The position numbers were made by a program, and so were the translations under genes. Of a stretch of 64,000 bases of DNA, positions 9,127 to 17,292 are shown piece by piece (the stretch's first letter is position 1; each line of letters opens with the position of its first letter). Location: assembly GCA_002694685.1 (NCBI GenBank), contig NZMW01000010.1, forward strand, positions 554,517-618,516. Direction: 5' to 3'. A model generated the notes under the pieces. That model was not told the DNA's origin and searched no databases. It saw only the letters and a program-made list of their open reading frames with translations. This DNA is from Balneola sp. (GTDB taxonomy: Bacteria > Bacteroidota > Rhodothermia > Balneolales > Balneolaceae).

Positions 9127-9888
9127 CTACCTATAAAACTCTTTATTCTTTAGCTGAACGGAAGCAGCATAATAAGCAGCTCCCACAATGCTGGCGTTAT
9201 TCAGTAAACTGGCGGCTTTAAATTTCGTTTTAATCTTAATGTAGGGAAAGGTTTTATCGGCTTTTTTAGAAAGCTGTCCACCAAGAATAAAAAGGTCGGG
9301 ATGGAACAAAGACTCATAATGCTCAAGCACGAGCTGCAGGCGTTTACCCCAGGTCTTTTTTCGAATTCCCTCTTCTTTTCGGGCTCGGTTTGAGGCTCTC
9401 TCTTCTACACTAATTCCTTTGATCTCAATTTGACCCAGTTCTGTATTTGGAACCAAGGTGCCATCTATAAAAAGGGAGGATCCAATGCCGGTCCCAACCG
9501 TCAGGACCAATACGGTTCCACGTTGTTCTTTGCCTACTCCGAATTTCATTTCCGCTAATCCGGTTGCGTCGGTGTCATTAATGACGCTTACTTTACAGCC
9601 GGTTATTTCTGTGAAAAGGTGGTCAGCATCGGCATCAACCCAGCCTTTATCCATGCGGGTGGTAGAGAGCACTATGCCTTTACTGGTGGCGGCAGGGAAG
9701 GCACAGCCAATCGGGCCGTCCCAATCGAATTTCTTAACTACTTTATGAAGTTTGGAGATCAGCTTATGGGGGCGGGTGTCTTCAATTTTATCCGTTGTCT
9801 TTTTCTTGGATACAATCTCACCCTTTTCTATATCTACGATAGCGCCTTTTATACCGTAGCTTCCTATGTCGATGCCTAGTACTTCCAA
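9127..9888 (-). CDS. ppgK: polyphosphate glucokinase (ROK family)
   Basis: 253 residues of the ROK/hexokinase fold. The phosphate-1 motif DIGSYGIKGAIVD is at the N-terminus, the catalytic Asp lies in VINDTDATGLAEM (about residues 101-112), and LTVGTGIGSSLFIDG is the phosphate-2 loop. The length and the NDTDA-GLAEM pattern match strictly polyphosphate-using PpgK rather than classical glucokinase. It phosphorylates glucose to glucose-6-phosphate using polyphosphate (some members also ATP) in the cytoplasm. The zinc-binding CxCGxxGC motif of many ROK proteins is absent, as is normal for PpgK. It stands alone with its own promoter and is followed by the two lipoprotein genes. Confidence 0.87.
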   Translation of the reverse strand: MEVLGIDIGSYGIKGAIVDIEKGEIVSKKKTTDKIEDTRPHKLISKLHKVVKKFDWDGPIGCAFPAATSKGIVLSTTRMDKGWVDADADHLFTEITGCKVSVINDTDATGLAEMKFGVGKEQRGTVLVLTVGTGIGSSLFIDGTLVPNTELGQIEIKGISVEERASNRARKEEGIRKKTWGKRLQLVLEHYESLFHPDLFILGGQLSKKADKTFPYIKIKTKFKAASLLNNASIVGAAYYAASVQLKNKEFYR

Positions 9889-9917
9889 TTCTGCCGATTG
9901 ATTTAGTTAATTCGTGA

Positions 9918-9948
9918 CAAACATAGCGAAAAAATATATACCTACATA
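9918..9948 (-). promoter_or_regulatory. ppgK promoter (Bacteroidota type)
   Basis: On the minus strand TATG (9945-9948), 19 nt, then TATGTTTG (9918-9925), a perfect TAnnTTTG -7 element with a 3/4 -33 element, 29 nt before the ppgK start. Confidence 0.45.
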
Positions 9949-9995
9949 GTGTGTTGTTAGATCTAAAAAAGGAGGAAATGAAGTAACAACTTATG

Positions 9996-10022
9996 GTCAT
10001 CCCTGCGGAGGCAGGGATCTGG
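9996..10022. repeat. 27-nt dispersed hairpin repeat, copy 1
   Basis: The element begins GTCATCCCTGCG and ends GCAGGGATCTGG, and holds the stem ATCCCTGC/GCAGGGAT around GGAG. A reverse-complement copy with one difference lies at 15799-15825. Such hairpins are common between genes in this phylum, and function is unknown. The rest of 9889-10125 holds the ppgK promoter and the downstream flank of secA. Confidence 0.75.
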
Positions 10023-10125
10023 ATGGTAGTTCGAAATAAGCTTTTGATAAAGGGCTAACATCTAGATTTCGGGCATTCGCCGCGAAATGACCTTCATAGT
10101 TTTGAGCTTAACCAAAACTATAAAC

Positions 10126-13100
10126 TTACTTCTCTACAACAATCCAGCCTTCATCTTCAACCATTCGCTTGGCATACTTCCACTTGACCTCTTTGGTCTC
10201 GTTCGTATTCATATTCTGAACAGTCACGTAATCATTTCGGCCGGGCTCGTCAGCAACTTCTACTGGCTGGCGTTTTGCATTTCCACCTTGTGGTTTTTGT
10301 CCGCCATTCTGTTGTTCAGGAGAAGGCGCTTTAAGTCCCATTCCGGTTGAATCAGCATGCTGAGTTTCCATTGAAGAGGTGTCAAATCTGGATTTCTGCT
10401 TCTGAGCTTTTTCCAGTTTGTTGTCTTCGGCTTGAACTTCAGGGACAGCTTTCCAAATCAATGAAATAGCTTCTTGGTTAATTTCATCCAGCAGCATCTT
10501 GAACATATCAAACGCTTCACGCTTGTATTCTAACAATGGATCTTTCTGAGCAAAAGATCTCAGTCCGATACCTTCTTTCACAGAATCCAATTCACGCAAG
10601 TGCTCCATCCATTTCTGATCAATGATAGAAAGGATAGCACTTTTCTCAAGAGATCTGGCTACTTCACGGCCTTCATTTTCCAATGCTGATTCAACATCAA
10701 CAACGATTCGCATTCGGCGAATACCATCCGTAAAAATAACCTGAACTTTGTCAGGACGGTTTTCAGGATTTGCTTCGGTGATTCGCTTCATCACCTGGTA
10801 AAGAGGCTTGGCCATGCGCTCTTCTTTAGCGCGATAGGCTTCAAGTGCTTTATCTACAATATGGTCGGCTAATTGGCGCTCGCCCATCTTGAACCACTCA
10901 TCCTTATCGAATTCAACATCAACAGCGATGTGGCGAAGGATGTTTTCATGCAGTCCTTCATAGTCACCTGCAGCCACGTGTTCTTCTACCAGTGACTCAA
11001 TCAGGTCATCCAGCATATCCATGATATCCGTTCGAAGTTGATCTCCGGACAGCGCGTGATGTCGGCGGGCATAAATCACATTACGCTGGTTATTCAGTAC
11101 ATCATCATATTCCAGCTGACGCTTACGAATACTAAAGTTATTCTGCTCTACTTTACTTTGAGCACGGCCCAGTGACTTGGTAATCCATGGGTGAGTAATA
11201 ACTTCGCCTTCTTCAAAACTAAGCTTGTCCATCACGTTGGCAACACGATCTGACATAAACAGCGCCATCAAATCATCTTCCAGTGATACATAAAACTGGG
11301 ATTCACCGGGATCACCCTGACGACCGGAACGACCGCGAAGCTGCAAATCAATACGGCGGGATTCATGGCGTTCGGTACCTAAAATGGCCAATCCACCTCT
11401 TTCTTTAACGCCTTTAGCCAGCTTGATATCAGTACCACGACCGGCCATGTTAGTAGCAACGGTTACGGCTCCAATTTCACCGGCTTGCTTCACAATTTCA
11501 CTCTCACGAGCATGTTGCTTAGCATTCAGAACATTATGTGATATGCCAGCACGCTGCAGCATACGGCTTACCGTTTCCGAAACATCAACGCTGGTTGTAC
11601 CTACCAATACCGGCTGACCTTTGTCTTGGTACTCCTGAATTTTCTGGATAGTAGCGTTGAATTTTTCCCGCTTGGTTTTGAAAACAAGATCTTCCTTATC
11701 GTCTCGAGCAATAGGCTTGTTGGTTGGAATTACAACCACATCCAGTTCATAAATCTCATTGAATTCACCTTCTTCCGTTTCGGCAGTACCGGTCATACCG
11801 GCAAGCTTATTATACATTCGGAAGTAGTTCTGTAAGGTGATGGTGGCGTAGGTCTGTGTGGAAGCCTCAACTTTCACATTCTCTTTCGCCTCAATCGCCT
11901 GGTGCAATCCGTCAGAATACCGACGACCGGAAAGTACACGTCCGGTGTGCTCATCAACAATATTAACCTTGCCATTTTGAACGATGTATTCTTCTTCACG
12001 CTCAAAATTAGTGTAGGCTTTTAAAAGCTGATTAACCGTATGGATACGGTCTCCACGTTCAGCAAATAATCGGTGCAGATCGTTGAAACGTTTTTCACGC
12101 TCCTGTCTGATTTCACCCTTCGTTTCTTCAATTTTCTTCTCTTTATACTCTTCGCTGAATTCGTCGTTGGTTTTAACTTCTTGCAGCTTCTCTTCCTGAA
12201 GGGTATCAATCTCTTTTTCGATGACTGCTGTTTCTTCACCCAAATCTGGAATCACAAAGAAATCTTCATCTTCTCCTTTTTTGGTGATGAATTCCCGTCC
12301 TTTCTCCGTCATCTCGATGGAATTCATTTTCGGATCAACCGCATAAAATAAATACTCATCTACTACGGGCATGTTCTTGGCATTATCCTGCAGGTAGAAA
12401 GACTCCGTACTCTGAATGAGTTTTTGAATTTTTGGGTCCTGCTGAAGTTTTCTCAATTGTGAATTTTTTGGAAATCCACGTACAGCACGGAAAAGGGCAA
12501 GCCCGGCTTTTTCTTCATCGCCTTCTTCCAGTAGCGCTTTTCCTTCTTTAACCAGATTTGCTACTAATTTTTTCTGAGCTAATACCAAAGATTCCACCCT
12601 GGGCTTCATCTCCACATATTTATCAGACTGATTCCCCTGTGGAACCGGTCCGGAAATAATCAAAGGAGTACGCGCCTCATCAATCAGAATAGAGTCAACC
12701 TCATCAATAATGGTATAGTGATGATCACGCTGAACCAATTGTTCTTGCTCAACCACCATGTTGTCACGGAGGTAATCAAAGCCAAATTCGTTATTGGTTC
12801 CGTACGTGATATCCGCTTTATAAGCCTTGCGTCGTTGCTCGGTACTTGGCTGATAGCGATCCACACAATCCACATGTAGTCCGTGGAAGTTGAAAATCGG
12901 CTCGTTCCATTCAGCATCACGAATAGCCAGATAGTTGTTCACGGTAATTACGTGAACGCCTTTCCCGGCTAGGGCATTAAGGTAAGCCGGGAAGATTGCA
13001 ACGAGCGTTTTACCTTCACCCGTTTTCATCTCAGCGATACGTCCCTGATGCAACACAATAGCACCCACTAGCTGAACGTCGTAGGGGACCATTTCCCAGG

Positions 13101-13521
13101 TTATATCGTTACCGCCTACTTTCCAGGACTTACCGACAAATCGACGGCAGGTGTCTTTAAGAACCGCAAAAGCCTCAGGCAAAATGTCATCTAATACTTC
13201 TTCAATAATGTCGAGCTCTCGTTCTTCAAGTTCATCCAGATGCTCAGCCATTTCCCGATGTTCGCTGGGAGTAAGGGTCTCAATATTATCCAGGTCTTTC
13301 TTGATCTTCTGGATTTCATCGACCGTTTCGGCGGTGGCGTCTTTAATCTTTTGTTTAAACTCTTCGGTTTTAGCCTTTAGCTCATCGTCGCTGAGCTGCT
13401 TAATTTGGTCTTCATAGCTCTTGATTTCATCTACGATCGGCTGGATCTTCTTAATATCCTTTTCACTCTTGGTACCAAATACTTTGGTTATTGCTTTACC
13501 GACGGTTTCTAATATATCCAT
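10126..13521 (-). CDS. secA: preprotein translocase ATPase SecA (large form)
   Basis: 1131 residues. SecA powers post-translational export through SecYEG. Walker A is KTGEGKT (about 166-172), Walker B is IIDEVDSILIDEARTPLIISG (about 271-291), and NBD2 carries TNMAGRGTDIKLAKGV with ERHESRRIDLQLRGRSGRQGDPG. The helical scaffold and wing domains follow. It is longer than the roughly 900-residue E. coli protein. There is a charged insertion before Walker A, which lies about 60 residues later than in E. coli, and a long charged helical insertion (about 295-480) between the two NBD1 halves, as is usual for Bacteroidota SecA. The C-terminus ends RMVEDEGWIVVEK without the SEC-C zinc motif. It is a monocistronic gene. 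Confidence 0.97.
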   Translation of the reverse strand: MDILETVGKAITKVFGTKSEKDIKKIQPIVDEIKSYEDQIKQLSDDELKAKTEEFKQKIKDATAETVDEIQKIKKDLDNIETLTPSEHREMAEHLDELEERELDIIEEVLDDILPEAFAVLKDTCRRFVGKSWKVGGNDITWEMVPYDVQLVGAIVLHQGRIAEMKTGEGKTLVAIFPAYLNALAGKGVHVITVNNYLAIRDAEWNEPIFNFHGLHVDCVDRYQPSTEQRRKAYKADITYGTNNEFGFDYLRDNMVVEQEQLVQRDHHYTIIDEVDSILIDEARTPLIISGPVPQGNQSDKYVEMKPRVESLVLAQKKLVANLVKEGKALLEEGDEEKAGLALFRAVRGFPKNSQLRKLQQDPKIQKLIQSTESFYLQDNAKNMPVVDEYLFYAVDPKMNSIEMTEKGREFITKKGEDEDFFVIPDLGEETAVIEKEIDTLQEEKLQEVKTNDEFSEEYKEKKIEETKGEIRQEREKRFNDLHRLFAERGDRIHTVNQLLKAYTNFEREEEYIVQNGKVNIVDEHTGRVLSGRRYSDGLHQAIEAKENVKVEASTQTYATITLQNYFRMYNKLAGMTGTAETEEGEFNEIYELDVVVIPTNKPIARDDKEDLVFKTKREKFNATIQKIQEYQDKGQPVLVGTTSVDVSETVSRMLQRAGISHNVLNAKQHARESEIVKQAGEIGAVTVATNMAGRGTDIKLAKGVKERGGLAILGTERHESRRIDLQLRGRSGRQGDPGESQFYVSLEDDLMALFMSDRVANVMDKLSFEEGEVITHPWITKSLGRAQSKVEQNNFSIRKRQLEYDDVLNNQRNVIYARRHHALSGDQLRTDIMDMLDDLIESLVEEHVAAGDYEGLHENILRHIAVDVEFDKDEWFKMGERQLADHIVDKALEAYRAKEERMAKPLYQVMKRITEANPENRPDKVQVIFTDGIRRMRIVVDVESALENEGREVARSLEKSAILSIIDQKWMEHLRELDSVKEGIGLRSFAQKDPLLEYKREAFDMFKMLLDEINQEAISLIWKAVPEVQAEDNKLEKAQKQKSRFDTSSMETQHADSTGMGLKAPSPEQQNGGQKPQGGNAKRQPVEVADEPGRNDYVTVQNMNTNETKEVKWKYAKRMVEDEGWIVVEK

Positions 13522-13856
13522 AATGGGGTACTCGTACTCTGAGACTAATTTTATTGTATGGGTTGAAGTTAACCTTATATCAAGGGCGGTTCAACTGTTT
13601 GCACGTTAATGATTACAAATATCTTGCCAGAATATATTTTGGCAGAAATGAACGGCGATTAATCGATGAGCTGAATGATCGATTTGGGAATAAGGCATAC
13701 AGAATGGTTATATATTTCTTCTTAAGAAGCTTACCAAACTTTCGACCTCTTCTGTCTTTACTGAATCGAGTTCAGCACTGGCTTCCAAAGCAAGGAGAGG
13801 GACGTGGTAAATGTCTTGAGAGTCCATTCAGCAAAAGATCGGGTTTTAAACAAGCC

Positions 13857-14007
13857 CCGTCATTGCGAGGAGTCTCATTGTCGAAGTAAGATTAAGATGT
13901 ATATCGACGCGGCAATCTCCCTTTTCGGCATCCCAAATAGTTTATGGAGATCGCCACGTCGTAAGGGGTTGGGGCCTTCCGGTAATCCGGCCTCCTCGCG
14001 ATGACGG
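13857..14007. repeat. nested inverted-repeat intergenic element
   Basis: Outer arms CCGTCATTGCGAGGAG (13857-13872) and CTCCTCGCGATGACGG (13992-14007) match 15 of 16. Inner arms CGACGCGGCAATCTCC (13905-13920) and GGAGATCGCCACGTCG (13946-13961) match 14 of 16, both differences being G-U compatible. It is about 151 nt long with no coding capacity. It resembles the widespread GTCATTGCGAGGAG-type mobile intergenic palindromes, a known but poorly understood class. Confidence 0.75.
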
Positions 14008-14087
14008 ATATGTTAAAGAAGGCAAGCAGTTCACTACAGCGTCTAAACTCTAACCCGGCATAAATACTAAGAATAGGCTCGGACAAG

Positions 14088-14108
14088 TCTCTCCTTGAGA
14101 AGGAGAGA
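14088..14108. repeat. perfect hairpin, 9-bp stem
   Basis: TCTCTCCTT (14088-14096), loop GAG, AAGGAGAGA (14100-14108). It resembles the CTCTCCTTGAGAAGGAGAG intergenic hairpins seen in many Bacteroidota. No U-tract follows, so it is not a classical terminator. Confidence 0.6.
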
Positions 14109-14387
14109 TTTAGAGAGGTCGGAGTAAAGGGCTTGGAATAATTATCGGCCGACAATGAACATTAACCTAGTATTTGCGAATAGTGAGGGAAACCGGCAAT
14201 TATTCGCAACTAAACATTAGAATTTGAATGAATCAAAACTTTTAATTTCTAAGCCTAAAAACAGTATGCCTTACAATAGCTTAGGAGTAGAAACGCTTTC
14301 ATTTAATTATTAATTAATTTATTAAAGATAAATACCTAAATAATTAAGTTATATAAAATATAATGACGTTATAATTATTGTCAATTT

Positions 14388-14420
14388 TTTGTTTTGATTA
14401 AATTTTATAAATAACTTTTG
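14388..14420 (+). promoter_or_regulatory. promoter of the CBM48 gene
   Basis: TTTG (14388-14391), 20 nt, then TAACTTTTG (14412-14420), close to TAnnTTTG with one extra T, 35 nt before the ATG at 14456 and embedded in a strongly AT-rich tract. Confidence 0.4.
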
Positions 14421-14455
14421 GGTGTTCTCAATCACTATGAATAAAATTACCTGTT

Positions 14456-14755
14456 ATGATTTCAAAAGAATTCACACCAAAACGAACGGTTTGTAAAGTA
14501 ACCTTGGCACTTCCCGCAGAATGGGCAGACAAAGAAGTAGCTGTCGCCGGAGAGTTTAATGACTGGGATACCGGTTCAGAGAAACTTGAAAAGAAAAAAG
14601 ACAAATGGACGACAACCCTTCGCCTGAAGCCGGAAAATGAATATAAGTTCAAGTACTACATTGATGGCGAGCGATGGGAGAATGATGATTCTGCTGATAA
14701 ATATGTTCCCAATGAATTTGGAACAGAAGATTCTGTAGTAGCCATCGGCAAATAG
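14456..14755 (+). CDS. stand-alone CBM48/AMPK-type glycogen-binding domain protein
   Basis: 99 residues that are almost entirely one early-set/CBM48 fold: VAVAGEFNDWD near residues 30-40 is the sugar-contacting loop, followed by TTTLRLKPENEYKFKYYIDGERWENDD with the conserved YxFKYxIDG and a final ASN/aspartate-rich VPNEFGTEDSVVAI strand. The same module precedes catalytic domains in glycogen-branching enzymes and isoamylases and occurs in the AMPK beta subunit. Here it has no enzyme attached. It is presumably cytoplasmic, with a role in glycogen or starch sensing or targeting inferred only from the fold. It has its own promoter and no functional neighbours. Confidence 0.85.
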   Translation: MISKEFTPKRTVCKVTLALPAEWADKEVAVAGEFNDWDTGSEKLEKKKDKWTTTLRLKPENEYKFKYYIDGERWENDDSADKYVPNEFGTEDSVVAIGK

Positions 14756-14849
14756 TTAGTGCGGGCTATTTTGTGGATGGAACATTCTGAGGTTTGTTAT
14801 ACTTTATATGTAACTGAAACAGGTCAGCATTCTAACTTGGTATAAAATT

Positions 14850-15629
14850 TTGTTTAATCCAGAGCTTTTTGAAAAGCATGTAGCTACGTCCTGGTTAGGG
14901 CGTAGCTTTTATTTTTTTAAGGAATTGCCTTCCACAAATTCCTATGCCAAGCAAATGGATTCGAGTGCACCTCATCACGGATCTTTGGTCGTTGCTGATC
15001 ACCAAACGGGTGGTCGCGGTCAATACGAGCGAAAATGGCAGGTTGAGCCGGGGCAAAATCTTACCTTCAGCTTGGTTTTTGAACCCCTAAAGGGAGAGCG
15101 TTTTACACTTTTAACCTTAGCTTGTGCACTGGCTGTTTCTGATGTTATCGATGCCCAAGCCGATATATCAACAAAACTGAAATGGCCCAATGACATTCTG
15201 TGCGATGGGAAGAAACTCTGTGGAATTTTGACTGAAACACAGTTTTCGGGCAGTAAAGTAGAGCGGGTAGTTGTAGGGATTGGCCTGAATGTAAATCAGA
15301 AGTGCTTTGAGGGGGAGCTTAAAGAAAAGGCTACATCCTTGAGTAAAGAAAGTTCGGGTTCGTTTTGCAGAGAAGAGTTACTGGCGGAGGTCGTTCAAAA
15401 GATTGAATATTATTATCGGTTATGGAATCAGTTCAGTCCTGATTTGGTAAAGCATATCAACCGCAAGATGATTGGTTTTGGGGAGTGGACAAATCTCATC
15501 GTAAATAATGAAGAGCTTGAAGGAGAGTATAAGTTTTTAGGAGTGAATGATGCCGGTGCTCTGCTGGCTCTCGATAAAGATTTTGATGTGAAGACTTTTG
15601 CGTATGAGCAGGTTCGGGTTCGTTTTTGA
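14850..15629 (+). CDS. birA: biotin--[acetyl-CoA-carboxylase] ligase
   Basis: 259 residues, class I type: only the catalytic BPL/LplA domain plus the C-terminal SH3-like domain, with no N-terminal HTH, so it does not repress transcription. The biotinyl-adenylate loop GGRGQYERKW (about 51-60) and KWPNDILCDGKKLCGILTE (about 111-129) are clear. It activates biotin with ATP and transfers it to the biotin carboxyl carrier protein. The start is TTG at 14850, since no ATG lies upstream in frame close by and the family N-terminus (a short helix, then the SFYFFKELPSTNSYAK strand) begins here. It lies 94 nt after the CBM48 gene. Confidence 0.9.
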   Translation: MFNPELFEKHVATSWLGRSFYFFKELPSTNSYAKQMDSSAPHHGSLVVADHQTGGRGQYERKWQVEPGQNLTFSLVFEPLKGERFTLLTLACALAVSDVIDAQADISTKLKWPNDILCDGKKLCGILTETQFSGSKVERVVVGIGLNVNQKCFEGELKEKATSLSKESSGSFCREELLAEVVQKIEYYYRLWNQFSPDLVKHINRKMIGFGEWTNLIVNNEELEGEYKFLGVNDAGALLALDKDFDVKTFAYEQVRVRF

Positions 15630-15798
15630 TTAATGCACCACCAGGTAAATCATGATTATCTTACAAATCATGGTTCAAAACCACACTGTGAACCCTGATT
15701 TATTTGATTTTAGGATATCCGTGATTTCGGTTTAGTTTAATTTAAAGCATTTCTGGTTCAAGCGTCCGCTTGCGCTATGTGTGAGCTAATAGCACCAG

Positions 15799-15825
15799 CC
15801 AGATCCCTGCCTTCGCAGGGATGAC
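15799..15825. repeat. 27-nt dispersed hairpin repeat, copy 2
   Basis: Reverse complement of the copy at 9996-10022, 26 of 27 bases matching. Its stem is ATCCCTGC (15803-15810) and GCAGGGAT (15815-15822) around CTTC. It lies in the 277-nt convergent region between birA and the alpha-oxoamine synthase, which otherwise holds only AT-rich sequence and the terminator next to it. Confidence 0.75.
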
Positions 15826-15849
15826 TACAGTTCAAATAATCTTGTTCAT

Positions 15850-15878
15850 AAAAAAACCCGATTGATTACTCAATCGGG
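15850..15878 (-). terminator. rho-independent terminator of the alpha-oxoamine synthase gene
   Basis: Stem CCCGATTGA (15857-15865) and TCAATCGGG (15870-15878) with loop TTAC. On the minus strand the stem is followed by seven consecutive U (15850-15856 are A on plus), 29 nt after the stop codon. Confidence 0.85.
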
Positions 15879-15906
15879 CTTTGCTGTTTAAAACAGTTAT
15901 GTATTC

Positions 15907-17133
15907 TTAAGCGCTGATTTTTGATGCAGCTTCGAATACAAATTCTTTGATGGCTTCAAACGCCTTCAAGGTCTTGTCGATATGAGCATCGTTATGAGCG
16001 GCTGTAGGGATGAGGCGAATCAGTACAGTTCCTTTTGGAACTACCGGATAAGCAACACCACTTACAAACACTCCGTGCTCTTCACGCAATTTGCGCATGA
16101 TATCCTGACAAAGGTCAGTACTACCTTTCGTTAATACTGGGGTAACCGGACTTTCAGATGGAAGAACGGTGTATCCAATATCACGAAGGCCTTCACGCAG
16201 TTTGAGCGTGTTGTTCCAAAGTTTTTCTCTCCATTCAGGATGGTCTTTAATCATTTGAAGTCGCTTACGTGCGGAAACCGTGATTGGCATAGGCAGAGAT
16301 TTGGCAAATACCTGACTTCGTGCATTTGCTTTCAGGAACTCAATAACCCGAGGTTCGGAAGCGATAAAAGCACCAATTAATGCAAATGACTTGGCAAAAG
16401 TACCAAAGTACACATCAATTCCGTCTTGAACACCAAGATGTGTTCCTGCACCAGATCCGTCTTTACCCATGGTACCAATACCGTGAGCATCATCCACTAA
16501 CAGGCGGAAATCGACTTCTTCTTTCAATGCAATAATTTCTTTGAGGATACCGAGGTCTCCGGTCATGCCGAACACACCTTCAGTAACTACAAGAATAGAA
16601 GAATTGTCTTTTCGGTTGCGATCTGCACGGTAAAGCTGCTTTTTAAAGCTTTCAATATCGTTGTGCTTAAAAACGGATTTATCCGCCATAGAAAGCTGCT
16701 TTCCGTCTACAATGCAAGCATGACTGAGTTCGTCATAAATCAGAAAATCATTCCGATCGGTCAGGGCATGAATGGTACTCATGATTCCCTGATATCCGAA
16801 GTTCAAAAGCTGAGCTGATTCTTTGTGTACAAATTCAGCCAATTCTTTTTCAAGGGCTTCATGCTCGGTAGAGTTACCAGTCATAAGCCGGGCACCCATT
16901 GGTGCACTAAGGCTGTATTGTGCAGTAGCTTCGGTGTCTACTTTTTTAATTTCTTCGTTACTTCCGATGCCGAGGTAATCATTAATGCTCCAAACGACCA
17001 TGTCTTTGCCGTTGAACTGCATTTCTGGTCCTAAAGGTCCTTCCAATTTTGGGAAAGTATAGTACCCATAACCTTCCGATGTAAATGGGCCGAGTGGACT
17101 TGGTCGGCCTTCAAGCTTGTCAAATAAATCCAT
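15907..17133 (-). CDS. alpha-oxoamine synthase, serine-palmitoyltransferase-like
   Basis: 408 residues, PLP-dependent fold-type I. The PLP lysine sits in YFGTFAKSFALIGAF, the phosphate/aspartate motif is LLVDDAHGIGTMG, and YQGIMSTIHAL and RLMTGNSTEHEALE match the family. The N-terminus (LFDKLEGRPSPLG, GYGYYTFPKLEG) is the version found in Bacteroidota serine palmitoyltransferases rather than BioF or Kbl. SPT condenses serine with an acyl-CoA to make 3-ketosphinganine, the first step of sphingolipids. Confident to family, moderate for the SPT substrate. It is a single-gene unit with its own promoter and terminator. Confidence 0.82.
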   Translation of the reverse strand: MDLFDKLEGRPSPLGPFTSEGYGYYTFPKLEGPLGPEMQFNGKDMVVWSINDYLGIGSNEEIKKVDTEATAQYSLSAPMGARLMTGNSTEHEALEKELAEFVHKESAQLLNFGYQGIMSTIHALTDRNDFLIYDELSHACIVDGKQLSMADKSVFKHNDIESFKKQLYRADRNRKDNSSILVVTEGVFGMTGDLGILKEIIALKEEVDFRLLVDDAHGIGTMGKDGSGAGTHLGVQDGIDVYFGTFAKSFALIGAFIASEPRVIEFLKANARSQVFAKSLPMPITVSARKRLQMIKDHPEWREKLWNNTLKLREGLRDIGYTVLPSESPVTPVLTKGSTDLCQDIMRKLREEHGVFVSGVAYPVVPKGTVLIRLIPTAAHNDAHIDKTLKAFEAIKEFVFEAASKISA

Positions 17134-17201
17134 ATAAATTGCGCTGAGATTATCGCTCTAATTGTGATTTGATGGCCGGGGAGGCCAAGCGTAAAACGAG
17201 G

Positions 17202-17232
17202 TAAATGTACGGAAATATGCTCTTAACTCAAA
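17202..17232 (-). promoter_or_regulatory. SPT-like gene promoter (Bacteroidota type)
   Basis: On the minus strand TTTG (17229-17232), exactly 19 nt, TACATTTA (17202-17209), one mismatch from TAnnTTTG. It lies 69 nt before the gene. An 11-bp direct repeat abuts it upstream. Confidence 0.55.
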
Positions 17233-17235
17233 GAA

Positions 17236-17257
17236 GGTAACATTCTGGTAACATTCC
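17236..17257. repeat. 11-bp tandem direct repeat upstream of a promoter
   Basis: GGTAACATTCT (17236-17246) followed directly by GGTAACATTCC (17247-17257). It starts 3 bp from the -33 box of the SPT-like gene, with a period of one helical turn, as expected for cooperative regulator binding. Confidence 0.5.
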
Positions 17258-17292
17258 TTTAAACCTGCTAAAAACCACTTTTGATAGTATAA

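Larger units (their letters stand above)
13522..14455. other. 934-nt gene-free region between secA and the CBM48 gene
   Basis: No convincing coding region is seen. The stretch holds the secA upstream side (13522 to about 13700), a nested inverted-repeat element (13857-14007), a short perfect hairpin (14088-14108), then a very AT-rich tract (about 14290-14420) ending in a promoter for the next gene. A 111-codon open frame at 13554-13889 overlaps the repeat and looks non-coding. Confidence 0.6.

Noticed and set aside
13554..13889. 111-codon open frame upstream of secA
   Set aside because: It overlaps the secA upstream region and ends inside a repeat element. No family similarity, signal or start site is seen.
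14290..14420. Replication origin from the AT-rich tract
   Set aside because: No repeated DnaA-box-like motifs and no dnaA, gyrB or parAB genes nearby. The AT-rich stretch fits a promoter region.
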